DNA from: Amoeboaphelidium protococcarum
Taxonomy: Eukaryota > Aphelidiomycota > Aphelidea
NCBI GenBank assembly: GCA_023515745.1
Contig: JALECJ010000258.1
Coordinates: 2,641,164 to 2,705,163 of the forward strand
Direction: 5' to 3'
DNA length: 64,000 nucleotides
In this document: positions 1-10,354 of the stretch, one piece after another
Numbering within the stretch: position 1 is the first letter of the stretch
Layout: every line of letters begins with the position of its first letter
Program-made: the position numbers and the translations under genes
The notes under the pieces: generated by a model
Told to the model about the DNA's origin: nothing
What the model saw: the letters and a program-made list of their open reading frames with translations, nothing else
Database searches by the model: none

Positions 1-697
1 GAGGCGCGCATATATACTGCAGATAATTGCCTATTCGAGATCTAAATGATGAGAGAGGCGCGCACTTGAAACAATGTTGATCATCTAAGCCCCACAGAGT
101 CTTCTGTTGATACTTGATCGACGCGTGTGCTACCATTCATGTTACGTTCGAGAAGCCAATAAGTCAGATGTACACGAAAACTCTATGGAGGACCACTCAA
201 TAGGCAAGGTAGAAGATAAAACGTGTAAATAAGTAAAGACTATAGTAACACGATGATCATAAAAAGAAAGATGTACTCAGACATCCGCATATATAACTCA
301 AGGCGTGGGAAACATCGGTAGCGACATGAGGCGTGGGAAGATCAGTACGCCACTCAGCACCGAGATGTGGTATCGGCCTCATGACCAGGTGTTACGTTAA
401 CACTCATCGACGATCATACCACAAATGATCTACCTGAACTCGTTTCGATCTCAGTAGTCAAGATTTGTCGGGCTCTAGTAGTACTTTGATCAGAGATGGC
501 AAGGGAATGTAGAGTGTTGTCGATTAACTTTTTACCAATTCAGCATGTCGAACATATCGAATTGATGTCACCTTGTCTCCTCGTCTTTTTCATCGTTCAA
601 AGTATTGTGTTGCCCTGCCACACTAACTTATCGCTTATTTCCTGCTTCTGCGTCAAAGGTTTATTGTTTTTTTTTTATTTTTGAAAGTAACTTTGTT
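1..697. other. Left-edge stretch without a recognisable gene
   Basis: All frames on both strands are broken by TGA at short intervals, so nothing here looks protein-coding even under the TAA/TAG=Gln code. Short direct repeats are visible: GAGGCGCGCA at 1-10 and 55-64, and GGCGTGGGA at 302-310 and 330-338. A T-rich run (668-682) lies just upstream of the FIBP start. The right part presumably holds the FIBP promoter and 5' UTR. Confidence 0.5.
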
Positions 698-2566
698 ATG
701 CCCGACTACGGTGGTAGTAGATATCCTGGAGGTCATCAGTATTAGTCAGAATGGAATGTTCTGTGGGTGAATGGCCAGATCCCAATTCCGTACGTGTATC
801 AGTGCTGGCTTGAAGGTTAAAGTGTAGAAAATGCTCAGTAGAATCTTGTACTGAAAGGTCTACATCAATATTCCAATCCTAAATATATCACCTCGCAGTA
901 CATCCTGTTTAAACAGCTAGAACATTATCTCCATCATCCGATAGCTTTCAAGTCTCTATAATTACATCATCTGCCTGGCGATGAATTATTATCTCTATCA
1001 AATCCGTAGTAGTAAACTGCGGAACTGTGTGATTAACAAGGCGCGTTAATATTGAAGCATCCGCACTTGAAAGTGATGAACGTCATGGTGCAAATGTATT
1101 ATGATTTTAATGATGGTGTTATGAGAGAATTATTTGGTAGGAAACTGAAAGGTTTCGTGTCATCTATTCAATCATCATCTGGGCAAGGTGCTGCGGGTAA
1201 AGTTATGCGAGGGCGCTTATTGCTGAACAAATCTGTCCGTAAAGAGCTGGAGGAAATTGCCGTAAAATGCAGTGTAAGTGTGGGTAGTATTAAGCGTTTG
1301 GTGGACAACATCAGGCGCATAAGTAAGAAGGTGGAAGAGTTGAAAATGCCGTATGATCGAGTGTTATCCGTGTACTATTAGCTACCTGCTGATCTTGTGA
1401 GACGGTACTCAATCATCACGTTCATGTATGATTCCCGTATAGACTCTTGCGTTAACAAGTCTGCCAAGTTGAATGTGTGTGATTACAAAGACCTGGAGTA
1501 CATTGGTGGTTTGATTTTAGATAATTGGACGCTGTAATACGATTAGTTGGAGCAGCAATAATAATAGTAATAGTAAAAATAACTTTAACATTCTTAAGGT
1601 ACTAGCAACTAGAATCAACGCATTCAATAGTAATACTAATAATAGCAATAATATCTGGGCTTGAATAGTGATCTCGCGTCCAATATCCTTGATGCGGACC
1701 AGTATGTGGAGGACGTGGATCCCAAATTGGTGTCAGATATTAAAGAATTGAAGTACTACTATAACTCTAAGGATATCAGCGAGGATTTCAGACTGGTTGT
1801 GATGAACTCTCTTATTGCCTCCACCATCAGCGACTCTACTTCCTCTAGTAATAATCCTGCTGATAGTTAAGACACATTGCAATTATCAAGTTTAGTTGCC
1901 GCATAGTTGTAACAATAGTATCAGTTGCAGTCCCAGTAATAGAGTTGGAATGTGAATAGCATTAGTGCAAGTGGAATTAGTTATCCGTCAGTGCTGAAGT
2001 AGTTGGTGAAAGGTGTGGTGTCTATTGGATCTTCGCTTAATAATAGTAAAGAGCTAAAGAATTTCCTGGTTACTCTATTTGAAAAGATTTTAGAGCCGTG
2101 CTGCAATGCTGGATGGTCCATGCAGGATTTTTCTATCACTATGACGAGTATTGAAGATGGATGGATTTCGTATGTTTAATGGCTCAAGATGTAGTAGTAA
2201 TTGCAAGCGGGGGGTTATCAGAAGTAAAATGTGCAGGATAATCAGTAATAGTAGAAGTTGTAGACGCAGTAAGACTCCACCGCTGCACCTGGTGACACTA
2301 TATAACCAAGCTTGTTCCCATTTCATAAAACTGCCAGTCAGACTAGTTTGAATAGTGTCAATAACAAAATTCTTGAAGATGATGTGGTTCATAAGACTAG
2401 CGAGAGTTGGTAGAGATTATGTCGCGTCATCCGCCTAGCCTCAATGCAATTATATCCCAAATTTGCGGTTTAATAGCAATAATAGCCGCATCAGTAATAG
2501 TAGTCTTACAGTAATCCACCTTTACATTAACATTTATCTGCCCTGAATTTGCAGTCCTCCAAGTGA
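698..2566 (+). CDS. FIBP: FIBP family protein (acidic FGF intracellular-binding protein homologue)
   Basis: A single 622-codon frame with TAA/TAG read as Gln. Family landmarks run in order: an N-terminal ILWVNG-like segment with WLEGQSV; then ELFGRKL, RKELEEIAVKC and IRRISKKVEEL; then LDNWTL; and a C-terminal part with DIKELKYYYNSKD, FEKILEPC and LCRVIRL. These match the order of blocks in animal FIBP, which is about 360 aa. The extra length is mostly Gln/Asn-rich inserts, the first at about 1530-1655, encoded largely by runs of TAA and TAG. The start at 698 is the first ATG after an in-frame TGA at about 563; the stop is TGA 2564-2566. In animals FIBP binds acidic FGF inside the cell, and its general molecular role is unclear. 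Family assignment is good; function is inherited from distant relatives only. Confidence 0.82.
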
Positions 2567-2688
2567 TTAAGACGTATCTAATTGATTTGGTTAAAATAAG
2601 TGAGTTGAACATGTAAAAGATATATCGCGTTTAATGAGACTATTCAATTCATATGAAATTATTATTTTTATCAGCAAAATTAAGCGTC

Positions 2689-4652
2689 TCACACAATTGT
2701 ATAGTCCTCAGCAGAGAGGGAGACGATTTTAGAGTGAGCAACAGGAGCTTCCCCACCTCCACCGCTGCCGTCAAGAACTTTAGTCAAAGCAACTGCACAG
2801 AACGACATATCGCTGTTGAACTAAACTTTGACCGGAAACAACGCATTAACATCTTCAGTGCCTTTGATGCTAAACTCCAATGTTCCTGATGGGCTGTCTG
2901 CATTTATTAACAACACTCTCCACTCCAATGTCTTCTATCCGTTCGTCAATTAATAATCACCATCGCAATTATTGATCTTTGGCAACGCTCTACACACAGA
3001 CGCACACACACAACATATGAAATGATATACAGCAAGATAATTCGTTAAACTTACGGCACAGGAATAGAGATGACTACATTCTTCATGACCAGCTTCTCGG
3101 ATAAAAGTTCATACTCCAGACTGCAGTCCAGCGATCCATTACCGCTCACAGATGGCCACACACTTACAGACAGCGGCACCATACTCTCGTCTTTACTCGA
3201 ATACCTCCACTTTAGCACTGGTAGATTCTAATCGAGAGGAAACGACTTATTGGCATCTTTAGTCGTGATAACATGACTACTTGACCACAACTATTTATCA
3301 ACGTGCGGATGAGTCTTGAAGGTAAGATTAGGCTCATCCACAGCTTACACCTGCAGCTTCAACTTGGCCTTGTTCGCATCTTGACATCTTAAAGTCATCT
3401 CACCTTTTACTTCAAGATTCTCAAGACCTCCGTCTCTGTGCAGAGTGGCGATAATCTTTTCATCAATAACAACCTGAACAGCTTCATTGCTGGCACTCTA
3501 TGTCTATGACTACTACGATTGTTATTGCTATTGAGGCGAAGTGGCACCAATAGAGCTAGTCATAGATACATTTCCATTACCGGACAATCCACCTAGCAGT
3601 TATGATAAAGCAGGCACATTGGGGATACCTTCATCTTGGCGGATAGTGTCAAACATGCCACCCATCTTCTATTTGGATCCCAGCTATAGTCCCTTCTTGG
3701 GAGCGTTAGCTGCCAAAGATGCAGAATTACTACTAGGTGTGGCCAGTCCAACGCCACTCCCACCAGAGCCAAAACTTCCAGTATCCTATCTGCCATACTG
3801 AGAGCCGCCCATACCACTTCCAGGCGACACTTTGGACTACTAGAGTGAAGAATAAGCGGAACCCATGCCACCACTACTACTACCACCCATAGCAGCCTTC
3901 ATTGCCCGCTCAGCTCTCTTCTGAATCTCAAACTCTTTAGCCTTCTTCTTGGCAGCCTCAGCGGCTTCTCGCTCCTTATTCTTCTACATGATCTCGGCCA
4001 GCTTCTCTTCATGACTCTCCATGGCAATGTTGGTCCTAATCTGGGATAAGTCAACGTTTTCGCGCAGTCCACCAGCTGATACAATTTCATCAAATGCCAT
4101 GATCAGGTCAAATGCCTAGCCTGCCACTTCTACAACTTTCATGCTCTTACACAGGTCGGATGCAGTCCTAGCGAAAAGGTGGAGAGTGTCAATATCCTGC
4201 AGTATATTAGACTACTTGTTAGTTATGAGCACCTACAGATATATAAATATGTAACACAGCCCTCGCTCCATCAGAAATGAAAACAGAGAAGACCGTAAAT
4301 CATATAATCACAAGTAAAGACATCACTATTATTAAATGATCAAATAGCTTACCATGTAAAGTTCATCCAATGGTTGGTACACGAAGCGAACACTATCAGT
4401 CTCAACAAATGTGTGCTACTACCCGCTACTTATCAACTTGGGAAAAGAAGCAAGTAATCCTTCAATTCTACCTCGCCCAACTTCAATAAATTATCGACTA
4501 ACCACGGCTACACACATAATATGACATGGTATGAATGCGCGCATACACACATCCATGCACCCGTCATGTTAAAATCAAGTAAGACATTCAGAATTCAACT
4601 CCAACTTACCATTCCCGCTCTTTGTACAAATACTAGCAGATAGAACAACCAT
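2689..4652 (-). CDS. ARCN1/RET2: Coatomer delta subunit (delta-COP)
   Basis: Four exons: 4652-4610, 4507-4353, 4232-3055 and 2989-2689, giving 558 aa (human 511). The introns (102, 120 and 65 nt) have GTAAG donors and TAG acceptors, and their phases fit. The N-terminus VLSASICTKSG followed by VVSRQF is the longin domain. AFDEIVSAGGLRENVDLSQI and the SHEEKLAEIMQKNKER stretch form the linker. The C-terminal half (about residues 312-558) is the mu-homology domain, with HRDGGLENLEVKG, LKWRY, ISIPVP, CDGDY, TLEW and GTLEFSI. Delta-COP is the adaptor-like subunit of the COPI coat that recognises cargo on Golgi-to-ER vesicles. Several Gln positions use TAA/TAG. Start at 4652 gives the expected N-terminus. 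Confidence 0.95.
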
Positions 4653-5207
4653 AACTTGCAATAATTAAAAACAGACGCTTGCACTCACTACTATTAAAAG
4701 CGAACAATATATATATAAAGAGCAAGAGATTTTAGGTTAACTAAAGTACGACAATACAGTAGCTGTAAGACAACAAATCGTAGTTATATCTAAGAAAGAA
4801 CGAGAATCGACAGTTTTCAAAAAGCGCGAGCGAACGAAGGAACGACTTGTTTGAAGAATTAGAAACACCAACATTCGTACGATATCTCTCTCACTCTCTC
4901 TCTCTCTCTCTGTATATATTCTGCTATATTTTCTATGCCTGATAGACTGGCATTTACGGTAGAATCTTGATTTGATTTGAGTCGCATTTAAAATGACATT
5001 ATACTCTTTAAAAGTAGATACATTTTCAAGTGTTTTGTTGTGTTGATAGGATGCGAATCTTAATCAGAACCAGTTCATTTTACAAGTCACGCGATTTAAA
5101 TGCATAATCAAGAGAAGGTATTTAGAAAAGACAAATTTCATTAAATTAAGAGTAACAAAATTTTTAAATAAAAGCCATCTATTTACGACATAAAACTTCA
5201 TTTTCCA
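4653..5207. promoter_or_regulatory. Spacer upstream of delta-COP
   Basis: This stretch holds the presumed delta-COP promoter on the minus strand and the 3' flank of the glycosyltransferase that ends at 5208. It contains a CT-rich microsatellite and AT-rich stretches with TATATATA near 4709. I see no gene in it. Confidence 0.5.
4883..4912. repeat. CT dinucleotide microsatellite
   Basis: A nearly pure (TC)n run interrupted by one A, lying in the 5' flank of the delta-COP gene. On the gene's sense strand it reads as (GA)n. Confidence 0.85.
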
Positions 5208-8150
5208 TCAAACTTCGGATGAGCCAATTGCTTCCATGAAAGCTTTTGACATTCGCTCATTACGCAATTTGTTCTAATCAATTCCAGATGCCACAGATGT
5301 GAATAGCTCAACATAACGTGAGCGCATTATAGATATATCAAACTTGGAACTTACCTTTTTTATCACCTACTGATCCACTTTCATATTAATAGTATCAGAC
5401 ACAGCTTTTGCGTACGCATCAATTGGCGCTTTCACATCTAGCAGTTGGCCGTTTTCACCATCAAATACAACCTCAGCAATGCCGCCCACTCTGGAGGCCA
5501 CAATTGGTATACCAAGAGATGCCGCATAAATAGCAGTAAATGGGACACCTTCATATATTGATGTGATCAGGAGAACATCAACATCAACCAAATAGTGCTC
5601 AACATGATCAACGTGTCCGACAAAGTGCACACGCTTTATTTCCAGAGACAGCTCTAGACTTTGCATTATGGGCATCTTATCACCATTACCAATGACAACA
5701 AAGTGAATTTCTGCATTATTGACTCTTTGTATATGTGCTGCAATGCGCATCCACTTCTCTGGATCTTTCTGCTCGTCCACTCTACCTACGAATGCCACGA
5801 TGGGAGACTTGGCCGGTATGCCCAACTTCTTTCTCAAGTTCACCTGCCGCAGCACTGAAATCTTATCTTTGTTATACTGATCAAGATCAATTCCATTATA
5901 AATCACAGTAAAGTCATCAGCCGGCAAGCGGAACTTGTCTTGCATGTATTGATGTAGATCATCACTTATAAGAACGCGTGAATCCAGAAATTTATGATAA
6001 TCGACAGAGTATCCATCCCATGCAGCATGTATGGCGTACAAATGGATGAGGTCAATAAACTTGACTTGTGAGTTGTACTCTTATTTAAACTTTCTGGCTA
6101 TATTGTACCCAAGATAGTTATTGCGGACGAACACAACATCAATGGCTCTAGAGTAGATCAGGTATTCAACTAATCGCATACTACTTTGCCAGCCATTAGC
6201 AATTTTTCCCAAATGAAAAATTTCATGACACCAAGGAGAAAACCGTTCTTCCCAGACGTGTACTTTGCTTTCATCTTCGGTCACAACGGTCACTCTAAAT
6301 TTTTGATGCCCGCCATATTTGCTGTTAGTGGCAAGAGCATGAATCACATCAATATCAACTTACTCCGCTCCACCAACGGTCATATAAGGGATCATGTACA
6401 GCACGTTAATAACATCCTGAGTCTTTTATTATCTCAAGTTGCGCATTGATAAGGATGGGTAATCATAGACAGGCGACGATGGAAAGGTAACATCTCTGTC
6501 ATCAATATGGCCACCGAATTGCACGTTATTAGGCAGAGATACGTTGAACTTTTGGTAATAACGTTGATCTAATCGCTTAATCTTGTGGCCAGCTCCAGCG
6601 CTAGATTACTAACCATAAGCTTTCGCATTACGCTTAACCAGCTGCTCCTTTAGCTAATCAGAATTCAGCTTCTGGCTGATAATTTTCCCAGTCATACCAT
6701 TCTTATGACGCCTATAAAAGAACAGCTTTTCATTCAGCAACTTGCCATGCTTGTTCTCACCAAGCAGTCTCAACCAAAAGTCATAATCCTCCCAGCCATT
6801 GAATGTTTCATCCATACCACCAGCCATAATGTAATCCTATCTATTGACCATTGCGAATGAGGGAAGATAATTCTCTTCCAGTAACTTCTTTCTGTCGAAC
6901 TCCTTCAAGATTACTTGATTGAATTCCCCAAAATGCACTGAGCCAGGGAAGATATACGTCGCGTCTTTATGTTCGCACAACTTTAATGCCAGCTTCTCGA
7001 TCGTGGTGGCATTAATAAGATCATCCGGATCAAAGAAGATGATAAACTCTCCTTTGGCATGCAGCGCACCAATGTTACGCGCATAGGATAGTCCACGATT
7101 TTGTTGACTAACAACTCTCACATTCCAGTTACTTAATGTGCTCTGTATCGATGCATCCAAGAGTTGACGCTCGCGATTGCTTGAACCATCGTCAACGATT
7201 ATTATCTCCAAGTCGCTGAAACTCTAAGCAGAAAGGGCATCGAAGGACTCTTGTGCATAGATACCGCTATTATAATAGGGAATTATAACTGATACCAAAG
7301 GCGGCCTTTTGTTAAGCAAATCTTCAGCGATACGGTTGTCGATCAACTTCAGCCTTGTCTAGTACTGGTGGCCCAACTGAGAGATTCTGCCAGAGATTAT
7401 ACTAATCCTTTGATCAAATATTGCCATTTACGCAATTTCATCATATAAAGCAGCACATTGTAATTAAGCCACATTCCCAAGACTAGCTCTAAGTGCTGCA
7501 ATGTCAGTTATAGTATTAGACAAAGCAAAATCTCCACCATAGACCAATTTCATAACGTTCCGCCATTCAGTTTAGAGCGACAGATAATCACGCGGCTACT
7601 ACTCATCTCCAGCAAGTGCAACAATCTCATACTAATTCTCAACAGCAACTATAGAAGCCATAGCGTCTTCCAACGCATCTCTACTACTAAACGTTTCACC
7701 AGCCTTTAGAGCCATCGTCCAGCGACATGCAGACTGAACAACCATAGTCATCGTACCAGAGCAGTCACGCGCGCTACTCAAGTCACGCCCTCGTTGATCT
7801 TCAGACAGTATAGAAACTTGCACATCAGCAAATGATTGTTAAGTGATGGAGTATAGAGTTGCATTCAGTAATTGCCGATTAGAGATATCTCCATGCACCA
7901 TAATGTGGACACAAGACGCCTACGCATCCGAGTCGACCTTTTTCAAAACTGCGCCTTGAATAGATTGAGCATAGGGAACTATCTCAAAATCACGCCCACC
8001 ATATGAGTATACTTTACCGCCAAATATTCTTTTGCTAGCTCTCTTAAGTTGCGCATTGCCATCGCCAGAGAACAGCATCACCAGAACGTACAAAATCAAC
8101 CCAACCACCAGTATGGATCGACGTAATCTTCTAAATCGCTAAACGAACAT
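5208..8150 (-). CDS. Bifunctional GT2-GT4 glycosyltransferase, type II membrane anchor (copy A)
   Basis: One intronless 980-aa frame. After a short basic head comes one hydrophobic segment (about residues 12-29, ILVVGLILYVLVMLF), typical of a signal anchor. Residues about 285-540 form a GT-A fold family 2 domain: VSVIIPYYN, IIVDDGS near 314, the FFDPDD metal/nucleotide motif near 370, and GGMDETFNGWEDYDFW. Residues about 580-960 form a GT-B family 4 domain: MIPYMTVGGAEQVD, VIYNGID, VAFVGRVDEQKDPE, and a YEGVP donor-site loop. The predicted product is a lumen-facing enzyme that adds two sugars in turn; the sugars cannot be told from sequence. It is a clear paralogue of the copy at 10355-13342. 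In the GT4 E-x7-E motif the second Glu is Tyr. The stop at 5208 follows about 52 codons that could be misread as intron because they contain GTAAGT; no acceptor is needed. Confidence 0.88.
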
Positions 8151-8258
8151 GATATATTGACTTCTACTACTTGTGCTCTGAATGTGCTCGTAATACTGTG
8201 GGCAAGATTAAAGTTAATCAATTCGAACATGGACCTACTACTGGATTGCTAGGCCATC

Positions 8259-8267
8259 TATAAATAG
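8259..8267 (+). promoter_or_regulatory. TATA box, promoter copy 1
   Basis: TATAAATAG in plus orientation, 246 bp before the start codon of the glycosyltransferase at 8513. It lies in the first unit of the 88-bp duplication. Confidence 0.5.
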
Positions 8268-8346
8268 TGTGAGTATCTAAGTACGGTATGTTGACATGGA
8301 AACATCAAAATCGAGCATGGAACTGCCATTGCATTGCTAGGCCGTT

Positions 8347-8355
8347 TATAAATAG
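8347..8355 (+). promoter_or_regulatory. TATA box, promoter copy 2
   Basis: TATAAATAG in plus orientation, 158 bp before the start codon at 8513 and exactly 88 bp after the first copy. Orientation fits the plus-strand gene rather than the minus-strand gene starting at 8150. Confidence 0.5.
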
Positions 8356-8512
8356 CGCGAGTGCCCAGGTATACAGTAGGTTGGCATGGAGATATGAAGT
8401 GAAGAGAAAATAGTTCCATTCAGCCATTTTACTGAACAACAGCTTCAATTCGCATAGAATATTTTTAGCCTACTGTGAAACTATGAATAAGTAAAATCTA
8501 TATGAAATGTAC

Positions 8513-10259
8513 ATGGGTAGATCAAACAGATAAATCATCTTGACCTTGTGTTATGGCGCGGTTTTCATCATTCTGTTACATGTAAGTCTTAATTGACGAT
8601 ATGGTATTCACCATCTTAAATCTAATATGCAATTACAACTTAATGTAGAGCTTTACCTCACTCAAGTACAACCTTGATAGAGCGGATTCGAATTTGTCAG
8701 AGTCGCTGAATGGTCCACCGAAATAGTGCCCATTCGCTTCCGCTGCATCTAATAAATAGTTGAGAGTGTGCATGGTAACCAAAGATTATGGTAATGCTGA
8801 TCTAGATTGGGATAAGATTGGCCACAAAGATCCGCGCTGGTCAGTCTCTGGTCATATCAACCAGCAAGTCGCTGAGAGTCTGTAATCTTAAGGCCATTCT
8901 GTCACCCTGGTACATGCTGGAGACGCTTCACATGTACATGGGCTCAAAAAAGACTCTAACAAGATACGCATTCAACATGTAAAGGGGTTTGCGAAAGATG
9001 TCTTCGGTATAGATTAGCTGCGACAGTCATATGATGCTTTCGCATGGCTTTAAGAAAACGCGGAGAGTCATTGTGATGCTATTTTAGTGTCCATTACCCA
9101 TGGTATTGGCTATTACACGGCCCTTGCTAAGCATTAAGGCACCCATTTCAAAAGTGTACCGGTAATGTCAATAGCTGCCGAGCCGTACGCCTAGTATCTG
9201 CACAGGATCTCTGAACTTACCGCCAGTCCGTACGATATGATCATAGAGTGGTTTGAGAAGGAGACGTTTAATAATGCGTAGCTATCAATGTCCATCGATA
9301 AGGAGGTGTCTTTTTAATCATCTCCAATGGCTTAATTTTTGTGTACAGTAACTCTATCAATAAGCGAATTATAGCAAGTATCTGGTTTGACTGAAGGACT
9401 TATTGACTACAATGCCAAATCTTAGAACGATGGCAAAGCTATTCAGTTGGAGAAGATTTCAGTTGTGATTGCGACTTATAATCACGGGTCTTGGCTTGTT
9501 GACGCCGTGTAATCTGTGATCAATCAAAACTATCCGGGTGAAATTGAGATTTTAGTCATTGATGATTGTTCGCCTGATAAGGATCATCAAAAAGTGCTTT
9601 AATAATTGCCTAACTTGAGCCAATAGAACAGGAAGGTTGTCGTGATTCGCAATGAGAAGAACGTTTACCTGGGCGCGTCTCGTAATGTGGGCATGAAAGC
9701 AGCTACGGGCAAGTTCATTATGTTCTTGGATGGTGACGATTAGATGATGCCACAGGAAGTGAAGGAGATTTTTCAAATACTTTAACGTACCAAAGTGGAT
9801 GCCATTTGTGTGAGACCCCTCTTTTTCACAACTGCAAAGCCGGAGTAGTAGACGTCTGGTAGAGAAGACTGGCTGGTTGCTGGTGGCCCACTACCTGCCG
9901 GATTCTTCCTCAATACGTTTGGTGGGCCTAATTTTATGATCAAGGCTGATGTATTGCGTGCCATGGGAGGATTTACGACTGACAGGACCGGTTATGAAGA
10001 TTGGGAATTCTGGATTCGCTTCTTGATTGCTGGTTACCGGTTTGAAAAGCCTGTATTGCCCATGTATCACTACCGCTTCGGCAACTCCAACTCTATGATC
10101 AAGACAATGTCAAACTATGACGGTATTCAGAGAATTCTGCGACACTTACCTGCTCTATCTTCGTCTGATTTGTAGCGCATAGCGAAAATGTCATCTTCGC
10201 TCTATGGTAAGCAACCGTCCAAATTCACCATCAAGGGATATGAGAGTGACTAGTATTGA
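8513..10259 (+). CDS. Hybrid glycosyltransferase: GT-B N-terminal half fused to GT2
   Basis: Exons 8513-8581 and 8649-10259 (intron 67 nt, GTAAGT...TGTAG, phase 0), 559 aa. Exon 1 with the start of exon 2 encodes a basic head and a hydrophobic anchor (ILTLCYGAVFIILL). Residues about 75-270 look like the N-terminal Rossmann half of a GT4 enzyme: RVCMVTKDYG, then SGHINQQVAESLQSQGHSVT. No C-terminal GT4 donor domain follows. Instead residues about 295-540 form a complete GT2 domain: ISVVIATYNHGSW, ILVIDDCSPD, MFLDGDD, GGFTTDRTGYEDWEFW. The ATG at 8513 was chosen because it gives a membrane anchor and matches the splice phase. The gene lies inverted between the two GT2-GT4 paralogues and shares a promoter region with copy A. 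Sugar and acceptor are unknown. Confidence 0.82.
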
Positions 10260-10354
10260 TTTTAAAGAATAAACTTTATAATAGTGGATAGTGGATAGTC
10301 TAACTTTAAGGTAATTGCTATTTCACAAATCTATTTTCTATTGTTCAGTAGTAA

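Larger units (their letters stand above)
8223..8398. repeat. Imperfect 88-bp tandem duplication in a divergent promoter
   Basis: Copy 1 (about 8223-8310) and copy 2 (about 8311-8398) align at a constant 88-bp offset. Shared blocks are TCGA(A/G)CATGGA, ATTGCTAGGCC, TATAAATAG and GG(T/C)ATGGA-like ends, with many substitutions between. Each copy contains one TATAAATAG. Confidence 0.8.

Noticed and set aside
496-684. Short hydrophobic ORF upstream of FIBP.
   Set aside because: It has no homology and ends in a T-run just before FIBP; most likely 5' flank.
2653-2889. Plus-strand ORF opposite the delta-COP 3' end.
   Set aside because: It is antisense to the conserved C-terminal exon of delta-COP and has no family resemblance.
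4233-4352. snoRNA in the 120-nt delta-COP intron (GTGATG and CTGA present).
   Set aside because: Box C is imperfect, there is no closing stem and no recognisable guide.
5360-5380. GTAAGT within the C-terminal part of glycosyltransferase copy A as an intron donor.
   Set aside because: The frame continues without a stop to a sensible C-terminus at 5208, and no suitable acceptor follows.
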